64,000 nt of DNA, taken from assembly GCA_027485995.1 (NCBI GenBank), contig JAIXPW010000102.1:1-64000 (forward strand). The letters are read 5' to 3'. The DNA comes from Verrucomicrobiaceae bacterium. GTDB taxonomy: Bacteria; Verrucomicrobiota; Verrucomicrobiia; Verrucomicrobiales; Akkermansiaceae. The notes below the pieces were generated by a model, which did not search any database, was not told the origin of the DNA, and saw only the letters and a list, made by a program, of their open reading frames with translations. The translations under genes were made by a program, and so were the position numbers. The stretch's first letter is position 1, and each line of letters starts with the position of its first letter. This document shows positions 8,591-17,999 of the stretch, piece after piece.

Positions 8591-9367
8591 CTACCTCGGC
8601 AACATGATCTCTTCGTCGGTCAGCCCGGTGAGCTTCTTGAGTCCGGCGACGAGACGTTGCAGCGTGAAGAACATGAAGCCAACAACCGGGATCATGACCA
8701 CGGCGAAGCTCCAGCCGGTGATTTTTGCGACGATGCCGTTGTAAACCTCCAGCGCGTCGGAGGCTGTGTGGTCGAACGAACGGAACAGGAACCAGGAGAG
8801 CCCGAGGTTGATGATCGCGCTGATCAGGAACGAGGTGGCGAAGAGGCAGGTGGATTTGAACAGCAGCGATTGGTAGCCGGCCTGCAAGGAGTTTTCCTCG
8901 ATGCATTTCTCAATCTTCGGCAGGTCGAAGATCGTGTCATTGTACAGGAAGGTGCGCAGCAGCGAATTCGGCGTGCGGGCGGAGAGGATGATGGCGATGC
9001 CGAGCACCAGCGGGATCGAGGCTTCCTTCAATCCGTAGAGCATGCCCGCGCCGGGTTTCACCGTGCCGTCCTTGTTCCAGAGATAGAGCGTGAGTCCTCC
9101 GGTGAGCAGCACCGAGATCAGGCCGATGGCGGAGAAGAAGTTGCCTTTGCGGGTCTTGAGGAAAAACCAGATCCCATAACCCAGCGGCAACACCAAGGCA
9201 AGGATGAGGGACTTCATCGGGCCGAGGTGCCAGGGCTTGGCGACCTTGCCGAGATGCTCCTGCACGGCCGGATCCTTGCTGAGGTAGCTGAGGACCAGCA
9301 CCGGGATCAGCACGTTGATGAAAATGTTGGCGAGGGGATTTTCCTGCGTGGTCTTCGTTTCGGCCAT
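8591..9367 (-). CDS. VC0807-like integral membrane protein
   Basis: A 258-residue membrane protein of unknown function. It starts with a short polar segment and a first hydrophobic stretch IFINVLIPVLVLSYLS. This is followed by a charged loop and about five more membrane segments, among them SLILALVLPLGYGIWFF, FSAIGLISVLLTGGLTLYL, PLVLGIAIILS and FLISAIINLGLSWFLF. The pattern 'IxxxVLIPVLVLSxL … PLGYGIxxxxKxRKxNFxSAIGLISVLLTGG' matches the VC0807 family of uncharacterised bacterial membrane proteins, possibly related to the intracellular septation/transport-like group. It is convergent with the preceding gene and separated from fbaA by a terminator, so it has its own promoter close to 9390. Confidence 0.75.
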   Translation of the reverse strand: MAETKTTQENPLANIFINVLIPVLVLSYLSKDPAVQEHLGKVAKPWHLGPMKSLILALVLPLGYGIWFFLKTRKGNFFSAIGLISVLLTGGLTLYLWNKDGTVKPGAGMLYGLKEASIPLVLGIAIILSARTPNSLLRTFLYNDTIFDLPKIEKCIEENSLQAGYQSLLFKSTCLFATSFLISAIINLGLSWFLFRSFDHTASDALEVYNGIVAKITGWSFAVVMIPVVGFMFFTLQRLVAGLKKLTGLTDEEIMLPR

Positions 9368-9396
9368 GTGCGGGCATTTCTGACAGACACAAAAAA

Positions 9397-9425
9397 AAAG
9401 GCACGGAGGAAATCCCCGTGCCTTT
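9397..9425 (-). terminator. Rho-independent terminator of the aldolase gene
   Basis: The arms AAAGGCACGG and CCGTGCCTTT form a perfect 10-bp stem. On the minus strand the stem runs directly into a tract of at least nine T residues. It sits 20 bp past the aldolase stop codon and upstream of the next gene on that strand. Confidence 0.9.
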
Positions 9426-9444
9426 GGTGACGAAAATGTCGATT

Positions 9445-10476
9445 TCAGACGGTGCCGAAGATCGTCTTGCCGCTGGAAAGCAGGTCGTCACAGGCTTCCT
9501 TCATGCGTGCGCAGAGGCCGAGCTCGGCTTTCTTGAGATACGAACGAGGGTCGTAGGACTTCTTGTCGCCGACCTCCCCGTCGATCTTCAGAACGCCTTC
9601 GATGTTCTGGCAGACGTGCGTCACGATCGGACGGGTGAAGGCATACTGGGTGTCGGTGTCGATGTTCATCTTCACCACGCCGTAGTCGAGGGTCTCGCGG
9701 AGATCGCTTTCCGAGGTTCCGGATCCGCCATGGAACACGAGGTCCATCTCAGAGGCCGGGCCGTGCTTGTCGGTGACGGCCTTCTGGCCATCGCGGAGGA
9801 TCGTCGGCTTCAGTTTCACCGCGCCGGGCTTGTAGGCACCGTGGACGTTGCCGAAGGTGGCGGCGAAGAGGAAGCGGCCGATCGGGGAAAGGGCTTCGTA
9901 AACTTCGACCATGTCCTCAGGGGTCGTGTAGAGCTTTTCGGAAGGAAGTCCGGAGGTGTCGTGACCATCCTCTTCACCACCGACGCAGCCGGCTTCGACT
10001 TCAAGGATGATGTCGAGCTCGGCGCACTCCTTCAGAAGGCTCTTCGAGATCTCGAGGTTCTCAGCGAGCGGAACGACCGAACCGTCGAACATGTGGCTCT
10101 GGAACAGCGGGCCCTTTCCGGCGGCGATGCGCTCGCGGGAGGCTTGAAGGAGGGGCTTGAGGAAGCCGTCAACCTTGGCCGGATGGCAGTGGTCGGTGTG
10201 GAGGGCGACGAGGATGTCGTATTTCTCGGCAAGGCGGTGGCAGGCCTCGGCCAGCACGATGGCACCGAAGGCGGCGTCCTTCACGGAGGTGCCGGAAGCG
10301 AATTCACCGCCGCCGGTGGAAACCTGGATGATGCCGTCGGACTTGGCTTCGGCGAAGGCGCGGAGGGCACCATTGATCGTCGGGATCGAGGTGACGTTGA
10401 TCGCGGGGTAGGCGTAACCGCCTTTCTGGGCGGAATCGAGCATGGCCCGGTATTGGGCGGGAGTGGCAACTGGCAT
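9445..10476 (-). CDS. fbaA: Class II fructose-1,6-bisphosphate aldolase
   Basis: Zinc-dependent aldolase of glycolysis and gluconeogenesis, cytoplasmic. The 343-residue length and inserts fit the long class IIA form. The catalytic Asp95 and zinc ligand His96 lie in HTDHCHP. Further zinc/phosphate-binding segments are FGNVHGAYK and VFHGGSGTSE, followed by NIDTDTQYAF. An in-frame Met exists 13 codons upstream, but MPVATPAQYRAML is the conserved start. The gene has its own terminator downstream and a hairpin-containing leader upstream (10561-10586), so it is probably a single-gene unit. Confidence 0.96.
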   Translation of the reverse strand: MPVATPAQYRAMLDSAQKGGYAYPAINVTSIPTINGALRAFAEAKSDGIIQVSTGGGEFASGTSVKDAAFGAIVLAEACHRLAEKYDILVALHTDHCHPAKVDGFLKPLLQASRERIAAGKGPLFQSHMFDGSVVPLAENLEISKSLLKECAELDIILEVEAGCVGGEEDGHDTSGLPSEKLYTTPEDMVEVYEALSPIGRFLFAATFGNVHGAYKPGAVKLKPTILRDGQKAVTDKHGPASEMDLVFHGGSGTSESDLRETLDYGVVKMNIDTDTQYAFTRPIVTHVCQNIEGVLKIDGEVGDKKSYDPRSYLKKAELGLCARMKEACDDLLSSGKTIFGTV

Positions 10477-10560
10477 GACGCGGGCAGGGGTAAACAGCCC
10501 GCGTGCCAAGGACAAGGCTGAATCCGACGCTCCAGCCTCAAGGGCGGAATGATTCAGGTG

Positions 10561-10586
10561 AATCCACCACCGGGATCTGGTGGATT
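10561..10586. other. Perfect 9-bp hairpin upstream of the aldolase gene
   Basis: AATCCACCA at 10561-10569 and TGGTGGATT at 10578-10586 pair perfectly. On the plus strand a T-rich tail follows, but no plus-strand gene precedes it. It may be a structure in the 5' leader of the aldolase transcript or a leftover terminator. A second hairpin with CCCCGC arms lies at 10636-10652. Function unknown. Confidence 0.4.
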
Positions 10587-10664
10587 TTCTCTGCTTTTCT
10601 CTTGCACATGCCTGGGTCGGCCCGTAAACCTCCGGCCCCGCCGCAAGCGGGGTCCAGACAAGAG

Positions 10665-10750
10665 GGGTAGATGCCCGAGTGGCTAAAGGGGGCAGACTGT
10701 AAATCTGCTAGCGTAAGCTTACGATGGTTCGAATCCATCTCTACCCACCA
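10665..10750 (+). tRNA. tRNA-Tyr (GTA anticodon), CCA encoded
   Basis: A full class II tRNA with a long variable arm. The acceptor stem GGGTAGA pairs with TCTACCC, followed by discriminator A and an encoded CCA end at 10748-10750. The anticodon stem GCAGA/TCTGC encloses loop CTGTAAA, giving anticodon GTA at 10699-10701. The T arm is GATGG-TTCGAAT-CCATC. The long variable arm GCGTAAGC plus GTA anticodon identify tRNA-Tyr. A terminator follows at 10772. The accessory M48/helicase operon begins 270 bp downstream, a common position for integrated islands. Confidence 0.97.
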
Positions 10751-10771
10751 TCTTGGATCTGAGGGAACCAC

Positions 10772-10794
10772 GGGAGCTGCAAGACTCCCTTTTT
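10772..10794 (+). terminator. Terminator of tRNA-Tyr
   Basis: GGGAG at 10772-10776 pairs with CTCCC at 10785-10789 across an 8-nt loop and is followed at once by five T. It lies 21 bp after the CCA end. The remaining bases up to 11020 hold no gene that could be supported; they must contain the promoter of the following operon. Confidence 0.75.
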
Positions 10795-11020
10795 CGTGGG
10801 TAATCGTTGCGAAGTCGCGGTGCAGCTCAGATCGGGACAAGTGACTATTTGATTGCCTGTCTGGGCAGTCTCCCGGGTTCAGGCGCATTCAGGTCTCAAG
10901 GGCGGTTTCGAGATTCTGTGAAATCCGTCAGATTCGCTCAAATCCACCGGATCGCTTCAATCTTCAGACATCCTCTTAGGGATTGCGATCTCCATGGAGA
11001 TGGGTTGAATCGCGACGACG

Positions 11021-12220
11021 ATGAACCGAATCCTTGAACCGCTGCCCCAACATCGCGAGCTGGTGGACTGGTTGAAGAATCACGAACGGGAAGTCTGGGA
11101 TTGGTTCGCGGATTCGGAACGGCAGACGCAGGATGCTGAGGCGGTGAGGCTTTCATTGCTGCGGGATACCTACCGCATGGATGCCGAAGGGCATCCGGAG
11201 CTGTTTGTTGAAATCGCGGCGGCCAAGGCGGCGCTTGGCCTGGAGTCGGTGGAAGTCCATGCCTATCAGGCCCAGGGCGATTCCAGGTTGAATGCGGCCA
11301 TCTGTTACCTTCCGGGTGAGGCTCATTTGATTTTCACCGGACCAATCCTGACCCTGCTTTCTGCGATGGAGATCCGGGCTGTGGTGGGTCACGAACTTGC
11401 GCATTACCTCCTTTGGCATTCGGAAAATGGAGCATTCTACAGGGCGGACCGGATCCTCCACCAGGCGGCTGCCCATCCGAACGCGGAGCCCAGCCATTCG
11501 CAAAGCGCGCGATTGTGGACCTTGTCCACGGAGCTGTTTGCGGATCGAGGGGCCCTCCTTGCAACCAATGACATCGAGACGACGGTGGCGACCCTGGTGA
11601 AGATCTCAACCGGACTGTCACAGGTCAGCGGGAAGAGCTATCTTTCCCAGGCGGACGAGATCTTTTCAAAATCGAAGCCCAAGACCGAGCAACTGACTCA
11701 TCCGGAAACCTTCATGCGGGCGCGGGCGCTCCGACTGTGGGCGGAGCAGGATGAGGCGCTTGATGCTTCGATTGTTAGAATGATCGAGGAGGATGAGGGC
11801 CTCGACTCGCTGGATCTGATTCAGCAGGCCCGGTTGACGCATCTCACCCGTCGCTTCATCCAGCATCATCTGGCACCTCCGTGGTTTCGAAGTGACGCCG
11901 TCATGGCACACGCCCGACTTTACTTTCCGGACTTCGCGCCGCGCTCCGGAGAGGATCCGGAATTGGCAGGTGAACTGGAGGCGCTTTCAAAGCCGCGACG
12001 TGAGTTCCTTTGCCATGTCATGCTGGATTTCTGTGCGGTCGACCCGGACCTGGAGGACCTGCCGGTGGCTGCGGGCATCGAGCAGGCGCGCCAACTGGAA
12101 TGCCTGAGCCATTTCGAAAAGATCGCGATGAAGGAGCTGAAACTGAAAGCCCGGGATCTGAAGCGCCTGAAGGAGAAGGCCACCGGAATGCTGGCAGAAG
12201 CCAAACTTGCCCAGCCATGA
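11021..12220 (+). CDS. M48-family metallopeptidase, first gene of a helicase operon
   Basis: A 399-residue zinc peptidase. The gluzincin motif HELAH is at residues 124-128 and the third ligand lies in ELFADRGAL (Glu171), the M48 arrangement HExxH…ExxxD. No convincing signal peptide or membrane segment is seen, unlike HtpX or Ste24 members, so it is probably cytoplasmic. The C-terminal 200 residues are helical and resemble no family known to me. Its stop codon overlaps the ATG of the giant helicase gene (ATGA), so the two proteins are almost certainly made together and may act together. One inferred role is proteolytic activation or clearance of a partner in a defence response. The start at 11021 is the first Met of the frame. 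Confidence 0.85.
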   Translation: MNRILEPLPQHRELVDWLKNHEREVWDWFADSERQTQDAEAVRLSLLRDTYRMDAEGHPELFVEIAAAKAALGLESVEVHAYQAQGDSRLNAAICYLPGEAHLIFTGPILTLLSAMEIRAVVGHELAHYLLWHSENGAFYRADRILHQAAAHPNAEPSHSQSARLWTLSTELFADRGALLATNDIETTVATLVKISTGLSQVSGKSYLSQADEIFSKSKPKTEQLTHPETFMRARALRLWAEQDEALDASIVRMIEEDEGLDSLDLIQQARLTHLTRRFIQHHLAPPWFRSDAVMAHARLYFPDFAPRSGEDPELAGELEALSKPRREFLCHVMLDFCAVDPDLEDLPVAAGIEQARQLECLSHFEKIAMKELKLKARDLKRLKEKATGMLAEAKLAQP

Positions 12221-15200
12221 GTGACAGCCCATTCACCCAATACCTGAACGGGGGAGTGGCCCTTGGCGGCTTCGGAGTCGACGACGTCCTCGCGGCCATG
12301 CTTCCGCTGATGCGGGAGGTTGCCGGGATCCATGAGATGGACAAGGTCGCGCCATTGCGGGGGCTTTCGGCCATCGTGGTCATGGAAGGCCGCACGTTGG
12401 GATTGACCTCGCGGGAAGGGGGAGAGCCGACGTTCCAGGATGCCAAGGTTCGATCTCTACTGGCTCCGGTCAGTGCCGGCCTGGAAGTGATCGGAGAACA
12501 CCGCCGTGAGGCCGATGATGGCCGGCTGATCCACACCGCGAATCTCGATGTGGCCTCCGCTTCCGACGAAATCGTGCGACCGGTTTATCTGCCGGGGCAC
12601 GTGAGCTGGGAACATCTGGTGGACCATCACGATGAACTCACCGATATCTTCTCGCTGGGCATGCTGCTTGCGAGCCTTTCATGCGGGTTGGATTTCACCG
12701 ATCGGACGGACCTCGAGCTGTTCGCGAACTCGCGGCGGAATCTTTTCGCACTCTCCCCGCGACTGCATCCGGTGGTGGCCGCTGTGATGGTGGAAATGAC
12801 GGAGTTGCATCGTGGCAAGCGCTCCCAGGACCTCCTCACAGTGATCCGCACGCTGGAGACCTATCGCGATCAACCGGTGGACGCGGATGTCAACAGTCTG
12901 CCCGGGCTTGAGACGGAGACGAAGGGCGGTCGCCGCAGGATCATCCAGACGCATCTGAGGGATCGGCTGTTCGATGTCTCGCGTCGCAACCGGCTGCTCT
13001 ATTTCAAGAGTTCGCAGTCCACGCTCAATCTCACGACCTCCAGTGTGCCGCTGGTGCTGGACTACAAGAACATCCGCCCGGAGCAGTTGCTTTATTGGCA
13101 TCCCACGCTGGCGTCCGAGATCGGAGCCGGAAGTTCGCTGTTGTTGCAGAAATGGCTTCGCTTCGAGGACGCGCCCTATCTCGGCGGCCAGCTTGAGAAA
13201 CTGATCAGCGACGCACGCCGCAGCCGGGCGGAATACGGGTTTTCGCAACTGCGGCTGGTGATTGCCTTCCTGCGCTGGAACAACCTGAAGGAGGCCCCTC
13301 GGGAGCGCATCCACTCGCCGTTGCTGCTGCTGCCCGTGGAGTTGATGAAGCGGAAGGGCGTGAAGGACCAATATGTCCTGGAGCCCCTGGGCACGGAGTT
13401 GGAGGTGAATCCGGCGCTGAGACATCATCTGAAGCAACTCTACAATCTCGACCTTCCAGGCAGCATCGATCTCCGCGAGACCACGGTCACCGCTTTCCAT
13501 GAAACGGTCCGCGCCGCGATCCACGCGACCGAGCCGGGTGTGACGCTCGAACTCACGGACAAGCCGAAGATCCAGCTGATTCATGAGAGCGCGAAGCAAC
13601 GCCTCGATCAATACAAGCGGCGGATGGCAAAGCAGGCGCGGCTGATCAGGAAAGCGGCGGCGGTGGATTACAGTTATGATCGCTCTGACTTTCGTCCGCT
13701 GGGTCTGCAGATGTTTCAGAAACTGATCCTGCCCTCGCCGCTGCCGCTGCGGGAGATGGCAGGAGCCGCTCCGAAGCCACGCACGCCATTCATGGTTTCC
13801 CAGGAACCCACGGAAATCGTCACGGAGCGGAAGATGTTCGCCCTCGTTGAGGAGGCGGAGGGAAATCCTTATGCATGGGAGTTCGACCTCTGCTCCCTCA
13901 CCTTGGCGAATTTCAACTACCGCAAGATGACGCTGGTCCGTGACTACACGAAGCTCATCGATGAAGATACACCGAGCCAGGCCTTCGACCGGGTGTTTTC
14001 CCTTGAACCAAGGGCGGTGGAGGACGAGGACGCCATGCTGACCGAGCTGCCACCATCGGACCAGTATCTCATCATCGCGGCGGACGCCACCCAGGTCGGC
14101 GCGATCGCGAAGGCGCGGAAGGGCGACAGCCTCATCATCCAGGGACCTCCTGGCACCGGGAAATCCCAGACCATCACCAACCTGATCGCGGACTACGCGG
14201 CACGTGGCAAACGCGTGCTGTTCGTGTGCGAAAAGCGCGCCGCCATCGACGTCGTGTTTCATCGACTGCGCCAGCAGGGTCTCGATGAACTGTGTTGCCT
14301 GATCCACGATTCCCAGACGGACAAGAAGGAGTTCATCCTGAACCTGAAGCAGACCTACGAGCAATGGCTGGCGGGTCCAGGTGGGGACGCCAATGGCTCC
14401 AAACGCACGGAAGCACTGCGCACGTTGGAGTCGGAGTTGGCCGCATTGGAGAGCTACACCTCGAAGATGGTGGCAGAACCTGCGATTGCCGGCCTTCCGG
14501 TGAGGGAGCTGATCCAGCGCCTGATCGAGCTGCGTGGGACCTTCGATGGCCGCGCGTGTCCTGACCTCGATGCGGTGGAGCAGGAGAAGCTGCCGCATTA
14601 CGAGGAGTGGTTGAAGCATGGGGATGCAGGCATCCGGCTTGCCAGTGTGCTCCGCGACCTCGGGGCCTCGCCGGTGTTCGCGAAACATCCGCTGCGCTGG
14701 CTTGGAGAGCCGGTCATCACCAGTGAGACGCCGTTGGAGGGACTGGCTTCGCGACTCGACCACGTGGAGCGACAACTCGATGACCTCGACGACGCGCTGC
14801 GCGAAACCGGGCTGGCGATGGAGCATTGGGATACACTTTCCGAGATCGCGCAGTTGCTTGAATTCGCCTCCCGGTTGCGGCCGCTCGCGGAGGGCGGCTT
14901 GCTCGATCTTCTCGATCCGAAGTGCTCGCGTTCCGAGTTGTTGGTTCAACTCCGGCAGGAATACGAAGTGAAGTCTCGTGACCTGCAGGGTGCCCGGGTG
15001 AAAACCGTCCACTGGATTGACAAGCTGTCTGCGGATGACACCGCCAACGCCTTGGCGGTCGCTCCCAAGGTGCAGGGGATTTTCGGTTTCCTCAATCCTG
15101 CCTGGTGGCGGTTGAGGAAGGTGATGAATGCGCGCTACGATTTCAGCAAACACGCCGTCGCCCCGACCTGGGAGCGCCTGCTCGCGGATCTTGCCGCTGA

Positions 15201-17679
15201 GCACGCGGTGAACGCCGAGTTGTCCTCCATCCAAAGCCGTTGCCTCAAGGAATTCTCCACCGGGAATCCTGAAGAACTTGGCGAGGATCTGCGAAGGCTG
15301 GTGGCGGCCGACGCTCCATCTGCCGTAGTGGCCTTGCGAACCCGACTGTTGGAGTCGGCTCAGGGAGCTCAACTCGTGATGACCCTTGCCGACTTGGCTC
15401 CGAAGTTCTTATTGCTGCGTCAGCACATCTCCGAGTTGGTCGACCATCCTGAATCCCAAAGCCTGGAGAGTCTTGCCACCGCGATCCGCGAGATTCGGGA
15501 AGAGTCCGATGTCATCCCTGAACTGCTGCCGGCCCTGCGCGATCTTGTTGCCACACCGGAAAGGATTCGCCGCGCCGTGCGTGAGCTTCCCTTTACGGTC
15601 GGGGAATTGGAGGCCGCCTGCGCACGCAAGACTCTGGACGAACTCTATCGCGAGGATCGATTGCTGCATCGTTTCGACAGTCACCTCCTCCAGCAGAAAC
15701 TTGATCGCCTTGCGGGTGCGCACCGGCAGTGGCTGGAGCAGAATGCCGATTGGATCCGCCATCAGGTGAGGAAGCGTTTCGTCGAGCATGTGCAAACCGC
15801 CAACCAATCGGCGACGGTCCTTTCGCCCGAGCAGAAGTTGTTCAAGAAATCCTACAGCGCGGGTCGTCGCGAGTTGGAGCATGAGTTCGGGAAAACGATG
15901 CGTTACAAGTCCATCCGCGATCTCGCGGCGGAAGAGAGTGGCGAGGTGGTGCGCGATCTGAAACCGATCTGGTTGATGAGCCCGCTTTCGGTTTCCGACA
16001 CACTGCCGCTCGATACCGGGTTGTTTGATGTGGTGATCTTCGATGAAGCGAGCCAGATCCCGGTCGAGGATGCCGTGCCCGCCGCCTACCGGGCGCAGCA
16101 GGTGATCGTGGTCGGAGATGAGATGCAGCTCCCTCCCACCAGCTTTTTCAACAGCGCCGGGGATTCGGACGATGAGCTGACTTTCGAGGAAGAAGGTGAA
16201 GCCGTCAGCGTGATGATGGATGCAGACAGTTTCCTGACCCAGTGCGCCCGCAACTTGCCCAGCACGCTGCTCGCCTGGCATTACCGCAGCCGCTATGAAT
16301 CACTGATCAGTTTCAGCAACGCCGCATTCTATGGCGGCGAACTTTACACCATCCCTGATCGACAGATCATGACTTTGGATGGCGAGGAAATGCTCGTGTC
16401 CACGGCGGCGGAGGCGGCGGAATGGGTGCCGGATCTGCTTGCGAAGCCGGTGAGTTTCATCCGCTGCGAGCACGGCATTTATTCGGACCGCCGGAATGCG
16501 GCGGAAGCTGAGGTCGTCGCGCAACTTGTCCGCAGCCTCCTCATTGCTGAAACCGGCATGAGCATCGGAGTGGCTGCGTTCAGCGAGGCGCAGCAGGGAC
16601 AGATCGAATCCGCACTGGATGCGCTGGCTGCCCTCGATTCGGATTTCGCAACCCGCCTCGAAGCGGAGTATGTCCGCGAGGAGGATGACCAGTTCTGCGG
16701 CCTGTTCGTGAAGAACCTTGAGAACGTCCAGGGCGACGAGCGGGACATCATCCTGATGTCGGTTTGCTACGCTCCCGACGAGAAGGGCAAGATGCGGATG
16801 AATTTCGGGCCGATCAACCAGAGGGGAGGGGAGAAGCGGCTCAATGTCATCTTCAGCCGGGCCCGTCACCACATGGTGCTTGTCAGCAGCATCCGGCACA
16901 CCCAGATCACCAACGATTACAATGATGGTGCCCGTGCCTTGAAGGGCTTCCTTCACTACGCGGAGAGCCTCTCACGTGGTGAATCCTCGATGGCCCGGCA
17001 GGTTCTCGATGGGCTGAATCCCCTCAAGCGCAAGACGCTGGATCGGGTGGCCGAGCGATGTGAGATCGTTTCCCAGATCGCGAAGGCTTTGGCGGGGCGG
17101 GGCTGGGCGGTCGAGACGAACACCGGGCAAAGCCGGTTCCGGTGCGATGTTTGCGTGCGACCCAAGGAGGTCGACCGTCATCAACTGGCAATCCTGGTGG
17201 ACAAGGGCGGGGTGCACGGAGTGCTGGAGCGCTTTCTCACCCGGCCCGGCATTCTCCGGTCATTTGGTTGGCAGGTGGTCGTAGTGACGGCAAAGGACTG
17301 GTGGCACGAACCGACAGCGATTCTTGAGCGGATCGAGCGGGTCCTGCGCAGCGAAATTCCGGATCAGGAAGTCCTTGGTGAGATCGAGATGGCCTCCGAC
17401 GACGCGACACCTCCAGCACCCGAGAGCGAACCTGACAAACCCGCTCCCATCCCGGCGACGTCAGGCGTTCAGCGATTCGAGTTCATCGAAGGAGCCTCGC
17501 GGAAGTTCTGGGAGATCGGTCAAGTGAATGAGCTGCTGAACATCCGATACGGCAGGATCGGCACCGACGGTCAGTCCCAGGTGAAATCCTTCTCTGATCC
17601 CGAACGCGCCAGTCGGGAAATGGACAAGTTGATCAGGGAAAAGACTCGCAAGGGATATGTTCCTTTCGGCCCGCCTTGA
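12217..17679 (+). CDS. Kinase-like/DUF4011/superfamily 1 helicase/REase-like/WGR giant protein
   Basis: An 1820-residue cytoplasmic protein, started at 12217 because the ATG overlaps the stop of the peptidase gene. Visible regions: a protein-kinase-like relic around 110-205 (DIFSLGMLLASLSCG, with no clear catalytic loop); a DUF4011-like start at about 245 (LRDRLFDVSRRNRLLYF); Walker A GPPGTGKS at 643-650; Walker B IFDEAS with Asp1276-Glu1277, then GDEMQLPP; and C-terminal helicase motifs including NVIFSRARHH. After these comes a restriction-endonuclease-like region near 1625-1715, with Asp in RFRCDVCV, LAILVDKG and GWQVVVVTAKDWW. A WGR domain follows at about 1750-1815 (FWEIGQVNELLNIRYGRIG). 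COG1112-type helicases fused to nuclease domains occur in antiphage systems such as Mokosh. Here the nuclease type and the M48 partner differ. Function inferred, domains fairly sure. Confidence 0.88.
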   Translation: MSDSPFTQYLNGGVALGGFGVDDVLAAMLPLMREVAGIHEMDKVAPLRGLSAIVVMEGRTLGLTSREGGEPTFQDAKVRSLLAPVSAGLEVIGEHRREADDGRLIHTANLDVASASDEIVRPVYLPGHVSWEHLVDHHDELTDIFSLGMLLASLSCGLDFTDRTDLELFANSRRNLFALSPRLHPVVAAVMVEMTELHRGKRSQDLLTVIRTLETYRDQPVDADVNSLPGLETETKGGRRRIIQTHLRDRLFDVSRRNRLLYFKSSQSTLNLTTSSVPLVLDYKNIRPEQLLYWHPTLASEIGAGSSLLLQKWLRFEDAPYLGGQLEKLISDARRSRAEYGFSQLRLVIAFLRWNNLKEAPRERIHSPLLLLPVELMKRKGVKDQYVLEPLGTELEVNPALRHHLKQLYNLDLPGSIDLRETTVTAFHETVRAAIHATEPGVTLELTDKPKIQLIHESAKQRLDQYKRRMAKQARLIRKAAAVDYSYDRSDFRPLGLQMFQKLILPSPLPLREMAGAAPKPRTPFMVSQEPTEIVTERKMFALVEEAEGNPYAWEFDLCSLTLANFNYRKMTLVRDYTKLIDEDTPSQAFDRVFSLEPRAVEDEDAMLTELPPSDQYLIIAADATQVGAIAKARKGDSLIIQGPPGTGKSQTITNLIADYAARGKRVLFVCEKRAAIDVVFHRLRQQGLDELCCLIHDSQTDKKEFILNLKQTYEQWLAGPGGDANGSKRTEALRTLESELAALESYTSKMVAEPAIAGLPVRELIQRLIELRGTFDGRACPDLDAVEQEKLPHYEEWLKHGDAGIRLASVLRDLGASPVFAKHPLRWLGEPVITSETPLEGLASRLDHVERQLDDLDDALRETGLAMEHWDTLSEIAQLLEFASRLRPLAEGGLLDLLDPKCSRSELLVQLRQEYEVKSRDLQGARVKTVHWIDKLSADDTANALAVAPKVQGIFGFLNPAWWRLRKVMNARYDFSKHAVAPTWERLLADLAAEHAVNAELSSIQSRCLKEFSTGNPEELGEDLRRLVAADAPSAVVALRTRLLESAQGAQLVMTLADLAPKFLLLRQHISELVDHPESQSLESLATAIREIREESDVIPELLPALRDLVATPERIRRAVRELPFTVGELEAACARKTLDELYREDRLLHRFDSHLLQQKLDRLAGAHRQWLEQNADWIRHQVRKRFVEHVQTANQSATVLSPEQKLFKKSYSAGRRELEHEFGKTMRYKSIRDLAAEESGEVVRDLKPIWLMSPLSVSDTLPLDTGLFDVVIFDEASQIPVEDAVPAAYRAQQVIVVGDEMQLPPTSFFNSAGDSDDELTFEEEGEAVSVMMDADSFLTQCARNLPSTLLAWHYRSRYESLISFSNAAFYGGELYTIPDRQIMTLDGEEMLVSTAAEAAEWVPDLLAKPVSFIRCEHGIYSDRRNAAEAEVVAQLVRSLLIAETGMSIGVAAFSEAQQGQIESALDALAALDSDFATRLEAEYVREEDDQFCGLFVKNLENVQGDERDIILMSVCYAPDEKGKMRMNFGPINQRGGEKRLNVIFSRARHHMVLVSSIRHTQITNDYNDGARALKGFLHYAESLSRGESSMARQVLDGLNPLKRKTLDRVAERCEIVSQIAKALAGRGWAVETNTGQSRFRCDVCVRPKEVDRHQLAILVDKGGVHGVLERFLTRPGILRSFGWQVVVVTAKDWWHEPTAILERIERVLRSEIPDQEVLGEIEMASDDATPPAPESEPDKPAPIPATSGVQRFEFIEGASRKFWEIGQVNELLNIRYGRIGTDGQSQVKSFSDPERASREMDKLIREKTRKGYVPFGPP

Positions 17680-17999
17680 TTGTGTGGCCCTCTGGGACTT
17701 TCAAATTATCCTGTTTTGCTCACTGATTAGTTTCTTGGTATGATGGCGAGATAAAAGAATGACCTTTCTGATCGATTCCGTCAGAACCCTGCTGGAGACA
17801 ACAGTGAAGGGCTATTCGCATAGTGTGAAGGGAACTCCGCTCACACAAGATAGGGGTCGTCAATCCAACGGCGGGCGGCGTCATGGGCGATCCAGTAAGG
17901 TCTTTAGAGTTTGGAAATATCTCTTCGTATTGACCGCTCCAGGGTCATCGGGAATGCCGGGTTTTCGAGCGGTGGGATCCCGGTTCAAATCCACCTCAA
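17680..17999. other. Gap after the helicase operon with a promoter-like pair and a tRNA-end-like repeat
   Basis: No gene is supported in these 320 bp. They are more AT-rich than the surroundings at the left end. TTGCTC at 17716 and TATGAT at 17739 are spaced by 17 bp on the plus strand, a plausible sigma-70-type promoter with no obvious gene after it. At 17982-17997 a 16-mer matches the T arm and 3' part of tRNA-Tyr (10726-10741) at 14 positions, a possible integration scar. Confidence 0.35.

Noticed and set aside
12679..15372. An 897-codon open frame antisense to the helicase gene
   Set aside because: It overlaps clear helicase motifs on the other strand and its translation shows no domain, only composition typical of the antisense of GC-rich genes.
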